DNA from: Paracoccaceae bacterium
GTDB taxonomy: Bacteria; Pseudomonadota; Alphaproteobacteria; Rhodobacterales; Rhodobacteraceae
Assembly: GCA_013214575.1 (NCBI GenBank)
Contig: JABSSD010000021.1
Coordinates: forward strand, 1 to 64,000
Direction of reading: 5' to 3'
Length of the DNA: 64,000 nt
Shown here: positions 17,960 to 26,190 of the stretch, piece by piece
Position numbering within the stretch: position 1 is the first letter of the stretch
Layout of the letters: each line of letters opens with the position of its first letter
Notes under the pieces: generated by a model
What the model was told of the DNA's origin: nothing
The model's database searches: none
Seen by the model: the letters and a program-made list of their open reading frames with translations, nothing else
Program-made: the position numbers and the translations under genes

Positions 17960-18934
17960 TCACAAGGGCTGTGCCACCTCAAATACCCGGTCAATCATCT
18001 CTTGCGTGCCGCGCGAGAATTCCAGCGGGCACGGATAGTCGGCCCCGTCGCGCACCGAGCGGCCAAAGGACTCGACCTGCAGCTTGTAGTGATCATCCGC
18101 CGGAAAGCGCGTCACCTGCACCTCTAATCCCGACAGGTGCAGCTCCACCCGCGCCTCGCCAGAGACACGCGCGTTGAACGGCGCCGTCAGCCGTATCACC
18201 CCAGACTCGCCATGGAACAGCATCTCTTGATACGGGTGCATCCGAATGCTGACATAGGCGGAATAGGAAAATCCGGGGAACTGCGCCTGCACCTCGGCCA
18301 GAGCATCCACTCCGTTTTCCCAACGAATACGCGCCGAAATCTCATCCGGTTCCTGACCCGTGGCATAACGCGCTGCGCCAAACACATAGACGCCAATATC
18401 GCGCAAGCCGCCGCCGCCGGTCTCGGCCTTGTTGCGAATATTATTGGTATCCGCCCGGTTATCGAATGAAAACTTTCCGCTGACATGGGCTAGTTTGCCA
18501 ATTGCGCCCTCGTCAATCAGCCGCTTCACCATCTGCCACTGAGGGTGATGCACGATCATATAGGCCTCAGCCGCCAGCAACCCGGTCTCGTCTCGCTTAG
18601 CGATCAACTGGTCGAACTGCTCCGCCTGCATGGTCATCGGCTTTTCGCACAGCACATGTTTGCCCGCGGCCAAGGCCTTCAGGCTCCACTCCACATGCAG
18701 ATGATTGGGCAGCGGCACATAGACCGCATCGATATCAGGATCGGCCAATAGCGTGTCATAATCGCCGTAAACCGTCAATTCGGGGCAGAACGCCCGAAAC
18801 GGTTCCGCTTTTTCCGCGCTGGACGTGGCGAGTGCGACCAATTGCGCGCCCTCAGCCGCGTGAATTGCCGGCGCCATAAACTGGCGGGCAAATTGGGCGG
18901 CCCCCAAAATCCCCCATCTCACTGGTTTCTGCAT
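17960..18934 (-). CDS. Gfo/Idh/MocA family NAD(P)-dependent oxidoreductase
   Basis: A 324-residue sugar or polyol dehydrogenase-like protein. N-terminal Rossmann fold starts WGILGAAQFARQF; the conserved EKPMT motif (CEKPMTMQAEQF) carries the usual catalytic Lys; the C-terminal half is the substrate-binding sheet domain. ATG 18934 is preferred because AGGAGA lies upstream with normal spacing; GTG 18940 is also open. It lies 32 bp before the zinc-finger gene on the same strand. Substrate unknown. Confidence 0.85.
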   Translation of the reverse strand: MQKPVRWGILGAAQFARQFMAPAIHAAEGAQLVALATSSAEKAEPFRAFCPELTVYGDYDTLLADPDIDAVYVPLPNHLHVEWSLKALAAGKHVLCEKPMTMQAEQFDQLIAKRDETGLLAAEAYMIVHHPQWQMVKRLIDEGAIGKLAHVSGKFSFDNRADTNNIRNKAETGGGGLRDIGVYVFGAARYATGQEPDEISARIRWENGVDALAEVQAQFPGFSYSAYVSIRMHPYQEMLFHGESGVIRLTAPFNARVSGEARVELHLSGLEVQVTRFPADDHYKLQVESFGRSVRDGADYPCPLEFSRGTQEMIDRVFEVAQPL

Positions 18935-19072
18935 CAACACTCTCCTGATTATGCGAGCAATTTACCTATGCTGCCGCCACCGGCAAGGGGGTGTTGCCCT
19001 GACGTTCCCCTTTGCGCCCCTATGGCCCTGCCCTAGGCTACCGGAAAAATGGATCTGGAAAAGGGTATTCAC

Positions 19073-20245
19073 ATGCGCAGGTTGGGAAAATGGCTGGGGC
19101 GGTTGCTGATCCTGCTGGCAATTTCGGTGATCGCATTTCTTATCTACGGCCCGCAATATGTGGAGACAAAGCGCAATGTGGTGAGCGAACACGCGCCCTA
19201 TCCGATCAGCCCCGAGGCCGCCGCGCTGCACAAGGATCTGCTGATTGGCGACTGGCACGCCGATAGCCTGCTGTGGAACCGCGATTTGAACACCCGCGGC
19301 ACCCGCGGGCAGGTCGACATCCCACGCCTCATCGAGGGAAACGTGGCGTTGCAGATGTTCACGGCGGTCACAAAAACGCCCGCAGGGATGAACTATGACC
19401 ACAACGCGGCCGATGCTCGGGATAATATCACCTTGCTGGCCATTGGTCAGCTCTGGCCGCCACGCACCTGGGGATCGCTGTATCAACGGGCGCTGTATCA
19501 ATCGGAGAAGCTGCACGCCGCACAGGCCGCCTCGGGTCGGCACCTGCGCATCATCCGCAGCGAGGCCGACCTGGATGCTCTGATGGCCCTGAAACTGGCC
19601 GGGGAACCAGTGGTCGGCGGGCTGCTGGGCATCGAAGGCGGCCATGCTCTTGAGGGCGATCTGGTCAAACTACAGGGCCTGCAGCAAGCCGGCTATCGAA
19701 TGATTGGATTGCAGCATTTCTTTGACAACGAACTGGGCGGGTCGTTGCACGGCGATGGCAATACCGGGCTAACCGATTTTGGCCGCGAGGTCGTTCAGGC
19801 GGTGGCGACGCGCGGCTTGATCCTGGACCTGGCGCATTCAGGCCACCAGGTGGTGCGCGACGTGCTGGCAATGACAGAGATGCCGCTGGTGGTGTCTCAC
19901 AGCGGCATTCACAAGAACTGTCAGGTCAAACGTAATCTCCCCGATGACCTGATGCAGCAGATCGCCGCCACTGGCGGCGTGATCGGCATCGGCTATTGGG
20001 CTGATGTCACCTGCGATGACAGCCCCGCCGGGGTGGCCCAAGCGATCAAAGTTGCCATTGAGGTTGTGGGCGAGGACGCGGTGTCGCTGGGCTCGGATTT
20101 CGACGGCTCAGTGACCACGTCCTTTGACACCTCCGAACTGGTGGCGGTGACACAGGCCATGTTGGACATTGGGCTGAGCGAGAGCCAGATCCGCAAGGTC
20201 GCTGGTGAAAACATGCTCCGGGTTCTGCGCGCCAGGCTGGACTGA
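19073..20245 (+). CDS. Membrane-anchored dipeptidase (peptidase M19)
   Basis: Zinc dipeptidase of the renal-dipeptidase family. The 390-residue product has one N-terminal membrane segment (LGRLLILLAISVIAFLIYG) and the family metal-site motifs: DWHADS, GIEGGHALEG, LAHSG, SHSG and GSDFDG. ATG 19073 follows AAGGG with seven-base spacing and is preferred over ATG 19049. It ends in a clear terminator. Probable substrates are D- or L-dipeptides in the periplasm; not determinable from sequence. Confidence 0.88.
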   Translation: MRRLGKWLGRLLILLAISVIAFLIYGPQYVETKRNVVSEHAPYPISPEAAALHKDLLIGDWHADSLLWNRDLNTRGTRGQVDIPRLIEGNVALQMFTAVTKTPAGMNYDHNAADARDNITLLAIGQLWPPRTWGSLYQRALYQSEKLHAAQAASGRHLRIIRSEADLDALMALKLAGEPVVGGLLGIEGGHALEGDLVKLQGLQQAGYRMIGLQHFFDNELGGSLHGDGNTGLTDFGREVVQAVATRGLILDLAHSGHQVVRDVLAMTEMPLVVSHSGIHKNCQVKRNLPDDLMQQIAATGGVIGIGYWADVTCDDSPAGVAQAIKVAIEVVGEDAVSLGSDFDGSVTTSFDTSELVAVTQAMLDIGLSESQIRKVAGENMLRVLRARLD

Positions 20246-20277
20246 ACAAAACCCAACCCCCGCAATGGAAATGTTTC

Positions 20278-20310
20278 AAACCCGCCCACCTCACCGTGGG
20301 CGGGTTTTTT
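20278..20310 (+). terminator. Terminator of the dipeptidase gene
   Basis: Nine-base perfect stem CCCGCCCAC / GTGGGCGGG (20281-20289, 20296-20304) with six T after it and an A-run before it, so it could also act on the other strand. Confidence 0.92.
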
Positions 20311-20395
20311 GTCGCCACAGACTATCCGAGTGTTTCAGTCGACTAGTCAATTCCGACCATAATAGTCAAGTATATGATTTTATTACATCTTTTCA

Positions 20396-20424
20396 TTGAC
20401 CGCGCGCGGGGGCTGACCTATCAA
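20396..20424 (+). promoter_or_regulatory. Candidate sigma-70 promoter
   Basis: TTGACC, 17-base spacer, TATCAA. It lies beyond the dipeptidase terminator and points into the GCCAG-rich stretch, with a start of transcription expected near 20431. Confidence 0.4.
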
Positions 20425-20430
20425 AGGGAC

Positions 20431-20705
20431 AGAACATGCAGCAAGCCAGACTCTACAGGCCGCAAGCATCGAGCCAATCCAGCCAGCCCGCAGGGCACGC
20501 CTGATAGCCAGACACGCCAGCCCCCAATGTTTCAGCCAGCCAGCTATGTCAGCCAAGGGCCCTGCCCTAGCCAGTCGCTGAAACATTACCCAACAGCCAG
20601 CCGCATCCTGCCAGCCAGCACTGCCTTTGCCAGCCACGCCGGTTTCCGGTGCCGCCAGCAGGACAATGCCAGCATCAAAAAAGGCGGCGCATAAGCACCG
20701 CCTTT
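20431..20705 (+). ncRNA. Candidate structured, GCCAG-rich non-coding RNA
   Basis: Non-coding stretch between two convergent, terminated genes. It has a candidate promoter at its 5' side and the hairpin at 20677-20705 at its 3' side. GCCAG occurs 13 times between 20445 and 20672, always on the plus strand. A perfect 11-bp inverted repeat (20526-20536 with 20577-20587) encloses an inner hairpin AGGGC/GCCCT (20556-20568). A 22-codon frame with a good ribosome site (20436-20504, MQQARLYRPQ...) begins near the predicted RNA start and could be a leader peptide. I recognise no known RNA family. Confidence 0.35.
20677..20705 (-). terminator. Terminator of rpoH
   Basis: Stem AAGGCGG / CCGCCTT (20681-20687 with 20698-20704) extended by a GC pair; on the minus strand six T follow. 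It lies 28 bp after the rpoH stop. Confidence 0.85.
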
Positions 20706-20732
20706 CTCGCATTTCAGTCCCGAAAAATCGAG

Positions 20733-21629
20733 TTACGCTGTGGCCATCATACCTTTGGCCAGCGCCAGTTCCCGCATCTTCGTTTGCAGCTTTTCAAAGG
20801 CCCGCACTTCGATCTGACGGATCCGCTCGCGGCTCACACTGTACTGGCCGCTCAACTGCTCCAGGGTCATGGCCTTTTCGGCCAGGCGGCGCTGGGTCAG
20901 AATGTCCTTTTCACGGTCATTCAGCACCTCAAGCGCCTCCCCCAGCAACTCACGCCGGGCGTCCAGTTCATTGCGTTCTTCGTAATCGCCAGCCTGATCG
21001 GCGCTTTCGTCTTCAAGCCAGTCCTGCCATTGCATGGTGCCTTCGCCGTCAGAGCCGACGGTGGCATTCAGCGAGGCATCGCCGCCCGACATCCGCCGGT
21101 TCATCGAGATCACCTCGGCCTCGGTCACCCCCAGATCAGTGGCAATGCGTTTGACATTGTCGGGGTGCATGTCGCCGTCTTCCAGCGCACCGATGCGGGC
21201 CTTGGCCTTGCGCAGATTGAAGAACAGTTTCTTCTGCGCCGAGGTGGTGCCCAGTTTCACCAGCGACCAGGACCGCAGGATATACTCCTGAATCGAGGCC
21301 CGGATCCACCACATCGCATAGGTCGCCAGCCGGAACCCACGTTCGGGATCAAACCGCTTTACCGCCTGCATCAAACCGACGTTGGCCTCTGAAATCACCT
21401 CGGCCTGAGGCAAGCCATAGCCACGATAGCCCATGGCAATCTTTGCCGCCAATCGCAGGTGCGAGGTGACCATACGGTGCGCGGCACCGGTGTCTTCCTT
21501 TTCCACCCAGGCCTTGGCCAGCATGTATTCTTCTTCCGGTTCCAGCAGCGGAAACTTACGGATTTCCTGCATATAGCGGTTCAGACCGCCCTCTGGTGTT
21601 GGTGCAGGTAGGTTCTTAAAATTCGCCAT
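20733..21629 (-). CDS. rpoH: RNA polymerase heat-shock sigma factor RpoH
   Basis: Directs RNA polymerase to heat-shock and stress promoters. The 298-residue product has sigma-70 region 2 (YAMWWIRASIQEY, about 104-116), the RpoH box QKKLFFNLRKAK (132-143) that distinguishes sigma-32 from other factors, and region 4 with helix-turn-helix at the C-terminus (SRERIRQIEVRAFEKL). Rhodobacters often have two RpoH proteins; which one this is cannot be told here. Upstream are a near-perfect sigma-32 promoter and a CRP-type palindrome. Confidence 0.96.
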   Translation of the reverse strand: MANFKNLPAPTPEGGLNRYMQEIRKFPLLEPEEEYMLAKAWVEKEDTGAAHRMVTSHLRLAAKIAMGYRGYGLPQAEVISEANVGLMQAVKRFDPERGFRLATYAMWWIRASIQEYILRSWSLVKLGTTSAQKKLFFNLRKAKARIGALEDGDMHPDNVKRIATDLGVTEAEVISMNRRMSGGDASLNATVGSDGEGTMQWQDWLEDESADQAGDYEERNELDARRELLGEALEVLNDREKDILTQRRLAEKAMTLEQLSGQYSVSRERIRQIEVRAFEKLQTKMRELALAKGMMATA

Positions 21630-21672
21630 GTAGTGTGCCCCTCCCTAATGTATAAGGACTTAACATATCAGC

Positions 21673-21701
21673 ATATGGGTCAGCATTGTCTCCCTTTCAA
21701 G
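21673..21701 (-). promoter_or_regulatory. Sigma-32 type promoter of rpoH
   Basis: On the minus strand: CTTGAAA, 15-base spacer, CCCATAT, an almost exact match to the heat-shock promoter consensus. The predicted start lies about 36 bp before the rpoH ATG, implying autoregulation. Confidence 0.8.
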
Positions 21702-21744
21702 AGGTGCTGCATCTTTCTGATATACTAACACGAGAAGGCGCGTC

Positions 21745-21760
21745 TGTGATCTGCTTCACA
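21745..21760. promoter_or_regulatory. CRP-type palindrome upstream of rpoH
   Basis: TGTGATCTGCTTCACA, exact TGTGA-N6-TCACA half-sites. Centre about 86 bp upstream of the predicted rpoH transcription start. The binding protein is not known. Confidence 0.5.
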
Positions 21761-21879
21761 GGGATGTGCAAAAAGTTGCCAAAAAGTTAAAAATCCTATC
21801 CGCCTGCAGCGACAAAGCACCCGCCCGGCCTTGCAGCCGGGCCTCATAGTGCGATCAGGTCAGACGCTCAGGCCCTCTC

Positions 21880-22929
21880 TCAGGCTGGTCTGGCCTGCTC
21901 GGCCGGCAGTCGCAACAGCTCCATCAGCGCTTCCATGTCGCTTGGCATTGGCGCCTCAAACCGCATTTCCTCACCCGATACCGGATGCACGAAGCCCAGA
22001 ACCGCTGCGTGCAGCGCCTGACGTGGAAAGTTGCGCAGGGCCTCATGTGCAACCGGAGCCAGTGACTTGGCCGCCAGCTTGCGACGGCCGCCATAGGTTG
22101 GGTCGCCCACCAGCCCGTGACCGGCATGGGTCATATGAACCCGGATCTGATGGGTGCGGCCGGTTTCCAGCCAACATTCCATCAGCGCCACAACACCTGG
22201 GTTGCCAAAGGGTTCCACAATCCGCGCCCGGGTTACCGCATGGCGGCCGCCCTGAAACAGCACCGCTTGGCGCTGACGGTCAAATTTGTGCCGCGCCAGT
22301 TGGGTGGTCAGTTTCAGGATATTTCCCGGCTCAAAACTGGTGCCCTTGATGCCGCGAAGCCGCGGGTCATTGGCATCCGGAACGCCGTAGCAGATGGCGC
22401 GGTAATAGCGCTCAACCGTGTGTTTTTCGAACTGTTTGGCCAGCCCCTGATGCGCCACATCAGACTTGGCCACTACCAGCAAGCCACTGGTTTCCTTGTC
22501 GATACGGTGCACGATACCGGGGCGCTTTATGCCGCCCACACCGGACAAATTTTCCCCGCAGTGATGCAGCAAAGCATTGACCAGAGTGCCCGACGGGGTG
22601 CCCGGCGCCGGGTGCACAACCATGCCAACCGGTTTGTTCACCACAATCAGATCATCATCTTCATAGATCACGTCCAGCGCGATGTCTTCGGGGCCGATAT
22701 GACTGTCCTCGGCCTCTTCCACGGTGACCAGAATCACCGCCCCCTCAGCGACCTTGGCCTTGGGGTCTTCGACCACCACACCGTCCACAGTCACCGCCCC
22801 GGCAGCGATCAAGCGGACCAACCGGGTGCGCGACAGGGTTGCTTCCTCTGGCACATTCCGCGAAAGCGCTTTATCAAGCCGGTTAGGCGGATTTTCCGCA
22901 ATGACAAACTCAATTTGGCGGCTGCCCAT
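21880..22929 (-). CDS. RluA/RluD family pseudouridine synthase
   Basis: Isomerises uridine to pseudouridine in ribosomal RNA. The 349-residue product has an N-terminal S4 domain (about 17-75) and the RluA catalytic domain with HRIDKETSG (141-149), catalytic Asp144. S4 plus this length is closest to RluD (23S rRNA helix 69), but RluC cannot be excluded. Its start codon lies in a CATG that also forms the start of the divergent small gene at 22928. Confidence 0.9.
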   Translation of the reverse strand: MGSRQIEFVIAENPPNRLDKALSRNVPEEATLSRTRLVRLIAAGAVTVDGVVVEDPKAKVAEGAVILVTVEEAEDSHIGPEDIALDVIYEDDDLIVVNKPVGMVVHPAPGTPSGTLVNALLHHCGENLSGVGGIKRPGIVHRIDKETSGLLVVAKSDVAHQGLAKQFEKHTVERYYRAICYGVPDANDPRLRGIKGTSFEPGNILKLTTQLARHKFDRQRQAVLFQGGRHAVTRARIVEPFGNPGVVALMECWLETGRTHQIRVHMTHAGHGLVGDPTYGGRRKLAAKSLAPVAHEALRNFPRQALHAAVLGFVHPVSGEEMRFEAPMPSDMEALMELLRLPAEQARPA

Positions 22930-23227
22930 GACACGTCCTTCCGAACCCGAAATCCAAGAGCCAGCTCAGCTAAAGTTCCTGAGACGGCTGGTGACCACGC
23001 TCACCGCGGTCATGATTGGCGGCCTTGTAGTGGTAATTAGCCTGCTTGTCATCCGCTTGTCGGATAAAGCTGTAACATTACCCGACAGCATCACCCTGCC
23101 CGACGGCACCACACCGACCGCCGTCACCTTTGGCAAGGGCTGGATTGCCGTGGTCACTGACGACAACCGCATCCTGATTCTGGATGCCGAAAGCAGCGCC
23201 CTGCGTCAGACAATTATGATTGAGTAG
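22928..23227 (+). CDS. Small membrane protein (DUF6476-like)
   Basis: A 99-residue protein with one transmembrane helix (about 23-45, VTTLTAVMIGGLVVVISLLV) and a short C-terminal domain that looks exported (GKGWIAVVTDDNRILILD). I recall similar proteins divergent to RluA-type genes in Rhodobacteraceae, but the function is unknown. The ATG at 22928-22930 and the start of rluA at 22927-22929 share two base pairs. Confidence 0.75.
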   Translation: MTRPSEPEIQEPAQLKFLRRLVTTLTAVMIGGLVVVISLLVIRLSDKAVTLPDSITLPDGTTPTAVTFGKGWIAVVTDDNRILILDAESSALRQTIMIE

Positions 23228-23341
23228 CCGCCGCAGCCCGCCCTGGGTCTCACAAATCTGCGGCAGCGGGTCTTTGGTCCCTTCACTGACCTAGGTTCAG
23301 CCAATACAAGATCATCCTGAACACAATTCGAGGGCAAGCCG

Positions 23342-24502
23342 ATGGTGGCATCCATTCTTATTCTACTGAGTGCCATTGGTGTCATCGGGGCCAATTCCCT
23401 GTTGCTGTCGCCGCTGGTGACCGCCGTCGGCAGTGATTTGCAGGTCAGCGCAGCACAGGTCATGCAGGCCGCCAGCGCCTATGGGCTGGGCGTCGCGGCT
23501 GCCGCCTTGGTGCTGGCACCGCTGGGCGACCGGTTTGGCGCCGGACGCCTGCTGCGGGCGGCGCTGGTCGTTTTGGCCATCGGACTGGCGGCCAGCGCCC
23601 TGGCGCCGAACCTTGCGGCGCTGATTGCCGCCCAAGCGCTTTGCGGATTGGCGGCTGGCGCGGCGCTGCCTTCGATTTACACATTGGCTATCACCATCGC
23701 CCCAAAGGGGCGCGAGGCGCAGACCATGGGGGCGGTGCTGACCGGCTGGACGGTGTCGCTGGTGCTGGGCGTCAGCGCCGGAGCCCTGCTCACCGACCTG
23801 GCAGGCTGGCGGGCTGTGTACACGGCGCTGGCTGTTGGCACTGCCCTTCTCTGGCTGCTCAGTTCCGGCTTGCGTCAGTTGGGCACCAGCGGAAACCCAG
23901 GCACATCGCCGCTGACGGCGCTGAAAGTGCCCGGCATGGCCCGCGGCTTGCTGGCCACGGTGATGCTGATGCTGAGTTTCTACCTCACCTATTTCTTTAT
24001 TGGTGCCCATGTCACCGTGGCTCTGGGGCTGAGCACCACCAAGGCCGGGTTGATCCCGCTGTTCTATGGAATTGGCTTTGGTCTGGCGGTACTGCTGGAT
24101 CCGCTGCTGGACCGGCTGGGTCTGGCGCGGGCAACCGCCCCGGTGTTTCTGGCCATTTCCCTGATATACCTCGGCATGGCGACCCTGACGGAATCGTTTC
24201 ACGCCATGTTGATGATTGCGGTTGTCTGGGGGATTGTTCAGCATCTGGGCCTGAATCTGCTGGTGGCCCGCCTAACGGCGTTGGACCCGTCGCAACGAGG
24301 CGCCATCATGGGGCTATACAGCACCGCAACCTATCTGTGCATCTTTGCGGTGCCGGTTCTGGGAGATCAGGCCTACGCCCGCTGGGGGCTGGCTGGATGC
24401 CTGGCGATCTCGGCGCTGTTATGTCTGATCGAGGCGGTCGAATCCCTCAGCCTGCGGCGCGCTACTTCCATGGCCCCCGCTGCGTCAGACGCGCCTGTTT
24501 AA
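23342..24502 (+). CDS. MFS transporter (drug/sugar efflux-like)
   Basis: A 386-residue major facilitator protein with 12 predicted helices. The loop 2-3 signature is recognisable (PLGDRFGAGRLLRAAL). Closest in style to the AraJ/YdhP and chloramphenicol-resistance subgroup, so it probably exports small molecules. Good ribosome site (GAGGG). Its 3' end overlaps the convergent small gene at 24462-24674 by 41 bp. Substrate unknown. Confidence 0.82.
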   Translation: MVASILILLSAIGVIGANSLLLSPLVTAVGSDLQVSAAQVMQAASAYGLGVAAAALVLAPLGDRFGAGRLLRAALVVLAIGLAASALAPNLAALIAAQALCGLAAGAALPSIYTLAITIAPKGREAQTMGAVLTGWTVSLVLGVSAGALLTDLAGWRAVYTALAVGTALLWLLSSGLRQLGTSGNPGTSPLTALKVPGMARGLLATVMLMLSFYLTYFFIGAHVTVALGLSTTKAGLIPLFYGIGFGLAVLLDPLLDRLGLARATAPVFLAISLIYLGMATLTESFHAMLMIAVVWGIVQHLGLNLLVARLTALDPSQRGAIMGLYSTATYLCIFAVPVLGDQAYARWGLAGCLAISALLCLIEAVESLSLRRATSMAPAASDAPV

Positions 24503-24674
24503 CGGCCTGCTTGCGATCAGATCCGGGGACAGGCAAAGTCGATCCCCGGCTGTCGCCTCCACGGGAGTTTTTGCCCAGCCTGGTGGCCGCTTTGATACTG
24601 GCACCGACGCCAAAATTAACCGCCCGGCGCATCAACTGCCTGACAACCATGTTGATGATGGAATTTAGATTCAT
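24462..24674 (-). CDS. Conserved small basic protein of unknown function
   Basis: A 70-residue product beginning MNLNSIINMVVRQLMRRAVN, an amphipathic, hydrophobic N-terminus followed by a basic, Gly/Ser/Arg-rich tail. I recall similar short proteins upstream of scpB in rhodobacters. An upstream ATG at 24701 is open. Its C-terminal codons overlap the end of the MFS gene on the other strand. No function is proposed. Confidence 0.55.
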   Translation of the reverse strand: MNLNSIINMVVRQLMRRAVNFGVGASIKAATRLGKNSRGGDSRGSTLPVPGSDRKQAVKQARLTQRGPWK

Positions 24675-24751
24675 ACCAGTGCTCCCTGCAATCCGTCGCA
24701 TTTCTTAACAGAAGACTAAGTCCATTTAGAGGCGTCAGATCCGTTGTCAAT

Positions 24752-25399
24752 TCAATCCTCGAACAGTTCCGGCTGCTCTTCGTCTACCTCATCCAGATCG
24801 CCAAGTTCCAAGGCTCCGGGCGGTGGGCGATTTTCCAGCAGGCCGGCGGCACGAAGCTCTTTCAGCCCCGGCAGATCGCGGGCGCTCTCTAGCCCGAAAT
24901 GATCCAGAAACTGCGGCGTCACCACAAAGGTCACCGGCCGCCCCGGCGTCATCTTGCGCCGCCCCAGCCGGATCCACTCCATTTCAAGCAGTTGATCAAT
25001 GGTGCCCCGCGACACTGAGACGCCGCGAATTTCCTCGATCTCGGCCCGAGTGACGGGCTGGTGATAGGCGATGATGGCCAGGGTCTCGATCGCCGCCCGG
25101 CTCAGCTTGCGGGTCTCGACGGTCTCTTTCTGCATCAGAAAGCCAAGATCACGCGCCGTCCGCATCGCCCAGGTGTCGCCAATCCGAACCACCTGCACAC
25201 CGCGCCCCTCATATGTTTTGCGAAGATGCGCCAGTGCCTCGGCCGGGTTGCAGCCCGGTGGCATCCGCGCTTGCAGATCCCGCAGGGTGACAGGCGTGGC
25301 ACTGGCGAACAGGACCGCCTCGACCATACGTTCCTGCTCGGCCATCAGCGGCGCATCAAACAGGCTTTCGCCTTGGGGAACGGCACTGTGGTCTTCCAT
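24752..25399 (-). CDS. scpB: Segregation and condensation protein B
   Basis: Winged-helix partner of ScpA and SMC in chromosome compaction and segregation. The 215-residue product has two winged-helix units, with the conserved ETLAIIAYHQPVTRAEIEEIRG segment region (about 100-122) and RGTIDQLLEMEWI. The C-terminus is acidic. The start overlaps the scpA stop by one base (TAATG), so both are translationally coupled and made in related amounts. Confidence 0.94.
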   Translation of the reverse strand: MEDHSAVPQGESLFDAPLMAEQERMVEAVLFASATPVTLRDLQARMPPGCNPAEALAHLRKTYEGRGVQVVRIGDTWAMRTARDLGFLMQKETVETRKLSRAAIETLAIIAYHQPVTRAEIEEIRGVSVSRGTIDQLLEMEWIRLGRRKMTPGRPVTFVVTPQFLDHFGLESARDLPGLKELRAAGLLENRPPPGALELGDLDEVDEEQPELFED

Positions 25400-26190
25400 T
25401 AATGGCCCTCGCCGCAGCTGCGCATTTGAATCGGAGCGTAGATCTCTGACTGGCGCAGTTCAAGCTTACCTTCTTTAACCAGTTGCAATGCCGCCGCAAA
25501 GGTCGCAGCGGTCGCCGAGCGGCGCCGCACCGGGTCACTGTGCCAGCCATCTGGCAGATAGCTGAGCATATCCGTCCAGCTGCCGGTAAAGCCGATCAGC
25601 CCGCGCATCCGTTCCAGCGCCTCTTCCATGGTGAACACAGAGTCACGATCAATCACAAAGGGGCGAAAGTCATCGCGGGTGCGGATGCGGGCGTAGCCCT
25701 GCATCAGATCCAGCAGGGTGGCGCTATAGGTCACCATCTTGATCCGGGTGATGTCTTCCGCCTGACCACGGGCAAAGAAGTCACGCCCCAGCTGATCCTG
25801 CGCCATCAACTGGGCGGCGGCATCCCGCATCGCCTGCAACCGCTCCAGCTGAAAGGCCAGATGGGCTGCCAGTTCTTCGCCGCTGGGGCCCTCTTCACCG
25901 GGTTCGGGGGGCAACAGCAGTCGTGATTTCAAGAAGGCCAGCCAGGCCGCCATCACCAGATAATCCGCAGCCAGCTCGATCCGCAGCGCCTTGGCGCGTT
26001 CCACAAAGCTCAGGTATTGCCGGGCCAGCTCCAAAACCGAGATCTTGCGAAGGTCGACCTTTTGGCTGCGCGACAGGCCAAGCAGCACATCAAGCGGCCC
26101 CTCAAACCCGTCAACATCCACAATCAGCGCCTCAGCCGCCAGCCTGTCGGCCACCGTTTCCGCAGTCTCCTGAAACAGATCGTCAGCCAT
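25399..26190 (-). CDS. scpA: Segregation and condensation protein A
   Basis: Kleisin subunit of the bacterial condensin SMC-ScpAB. From ATG 26190 the 263-residue product has the typical start FEGPLDVLLGLSRSQKVDL (kleisin N-terminal helix) and a C-terminal winged helix. The frame is open to 26271, but the start at 26190 fits the family and overlaps the nagZ end by 8 bp. Member of the minus-strand run SPOR-nagZ-scpA-scpB. Confidence 0.93.
   Translation of the reverse strand: MADDLFQETAETVADRLAAEALIVDVDGFEGPLDVLLGLSRSQKVDLRKISVLELARQYLSFVERAKALRIELAADYLVMAAWLAFLKSRLLLPPEPGEEGPSGEELAAHLAFQLERLQAMRDAAAQLMAQDQLGRDFFARGQAEDITRIKMVTYSATLLDLMQGYARIRTRDDFRPFVIDRDSVFTMEEALERMRGLIGFTGSWTDMLSYLPDGWHSDPVRRRSATAATFAAALQLVKEGKLELRQSEIYAPIQMRSCGEGH

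Noticed and set aside
20383-20712. 109-residue frame on the minus strand over the GCCAG-rich stretch
   Set aside because: It spans the rpoH terminator, has no ribosome site and looks like translation of the repeated CTGGC motif.
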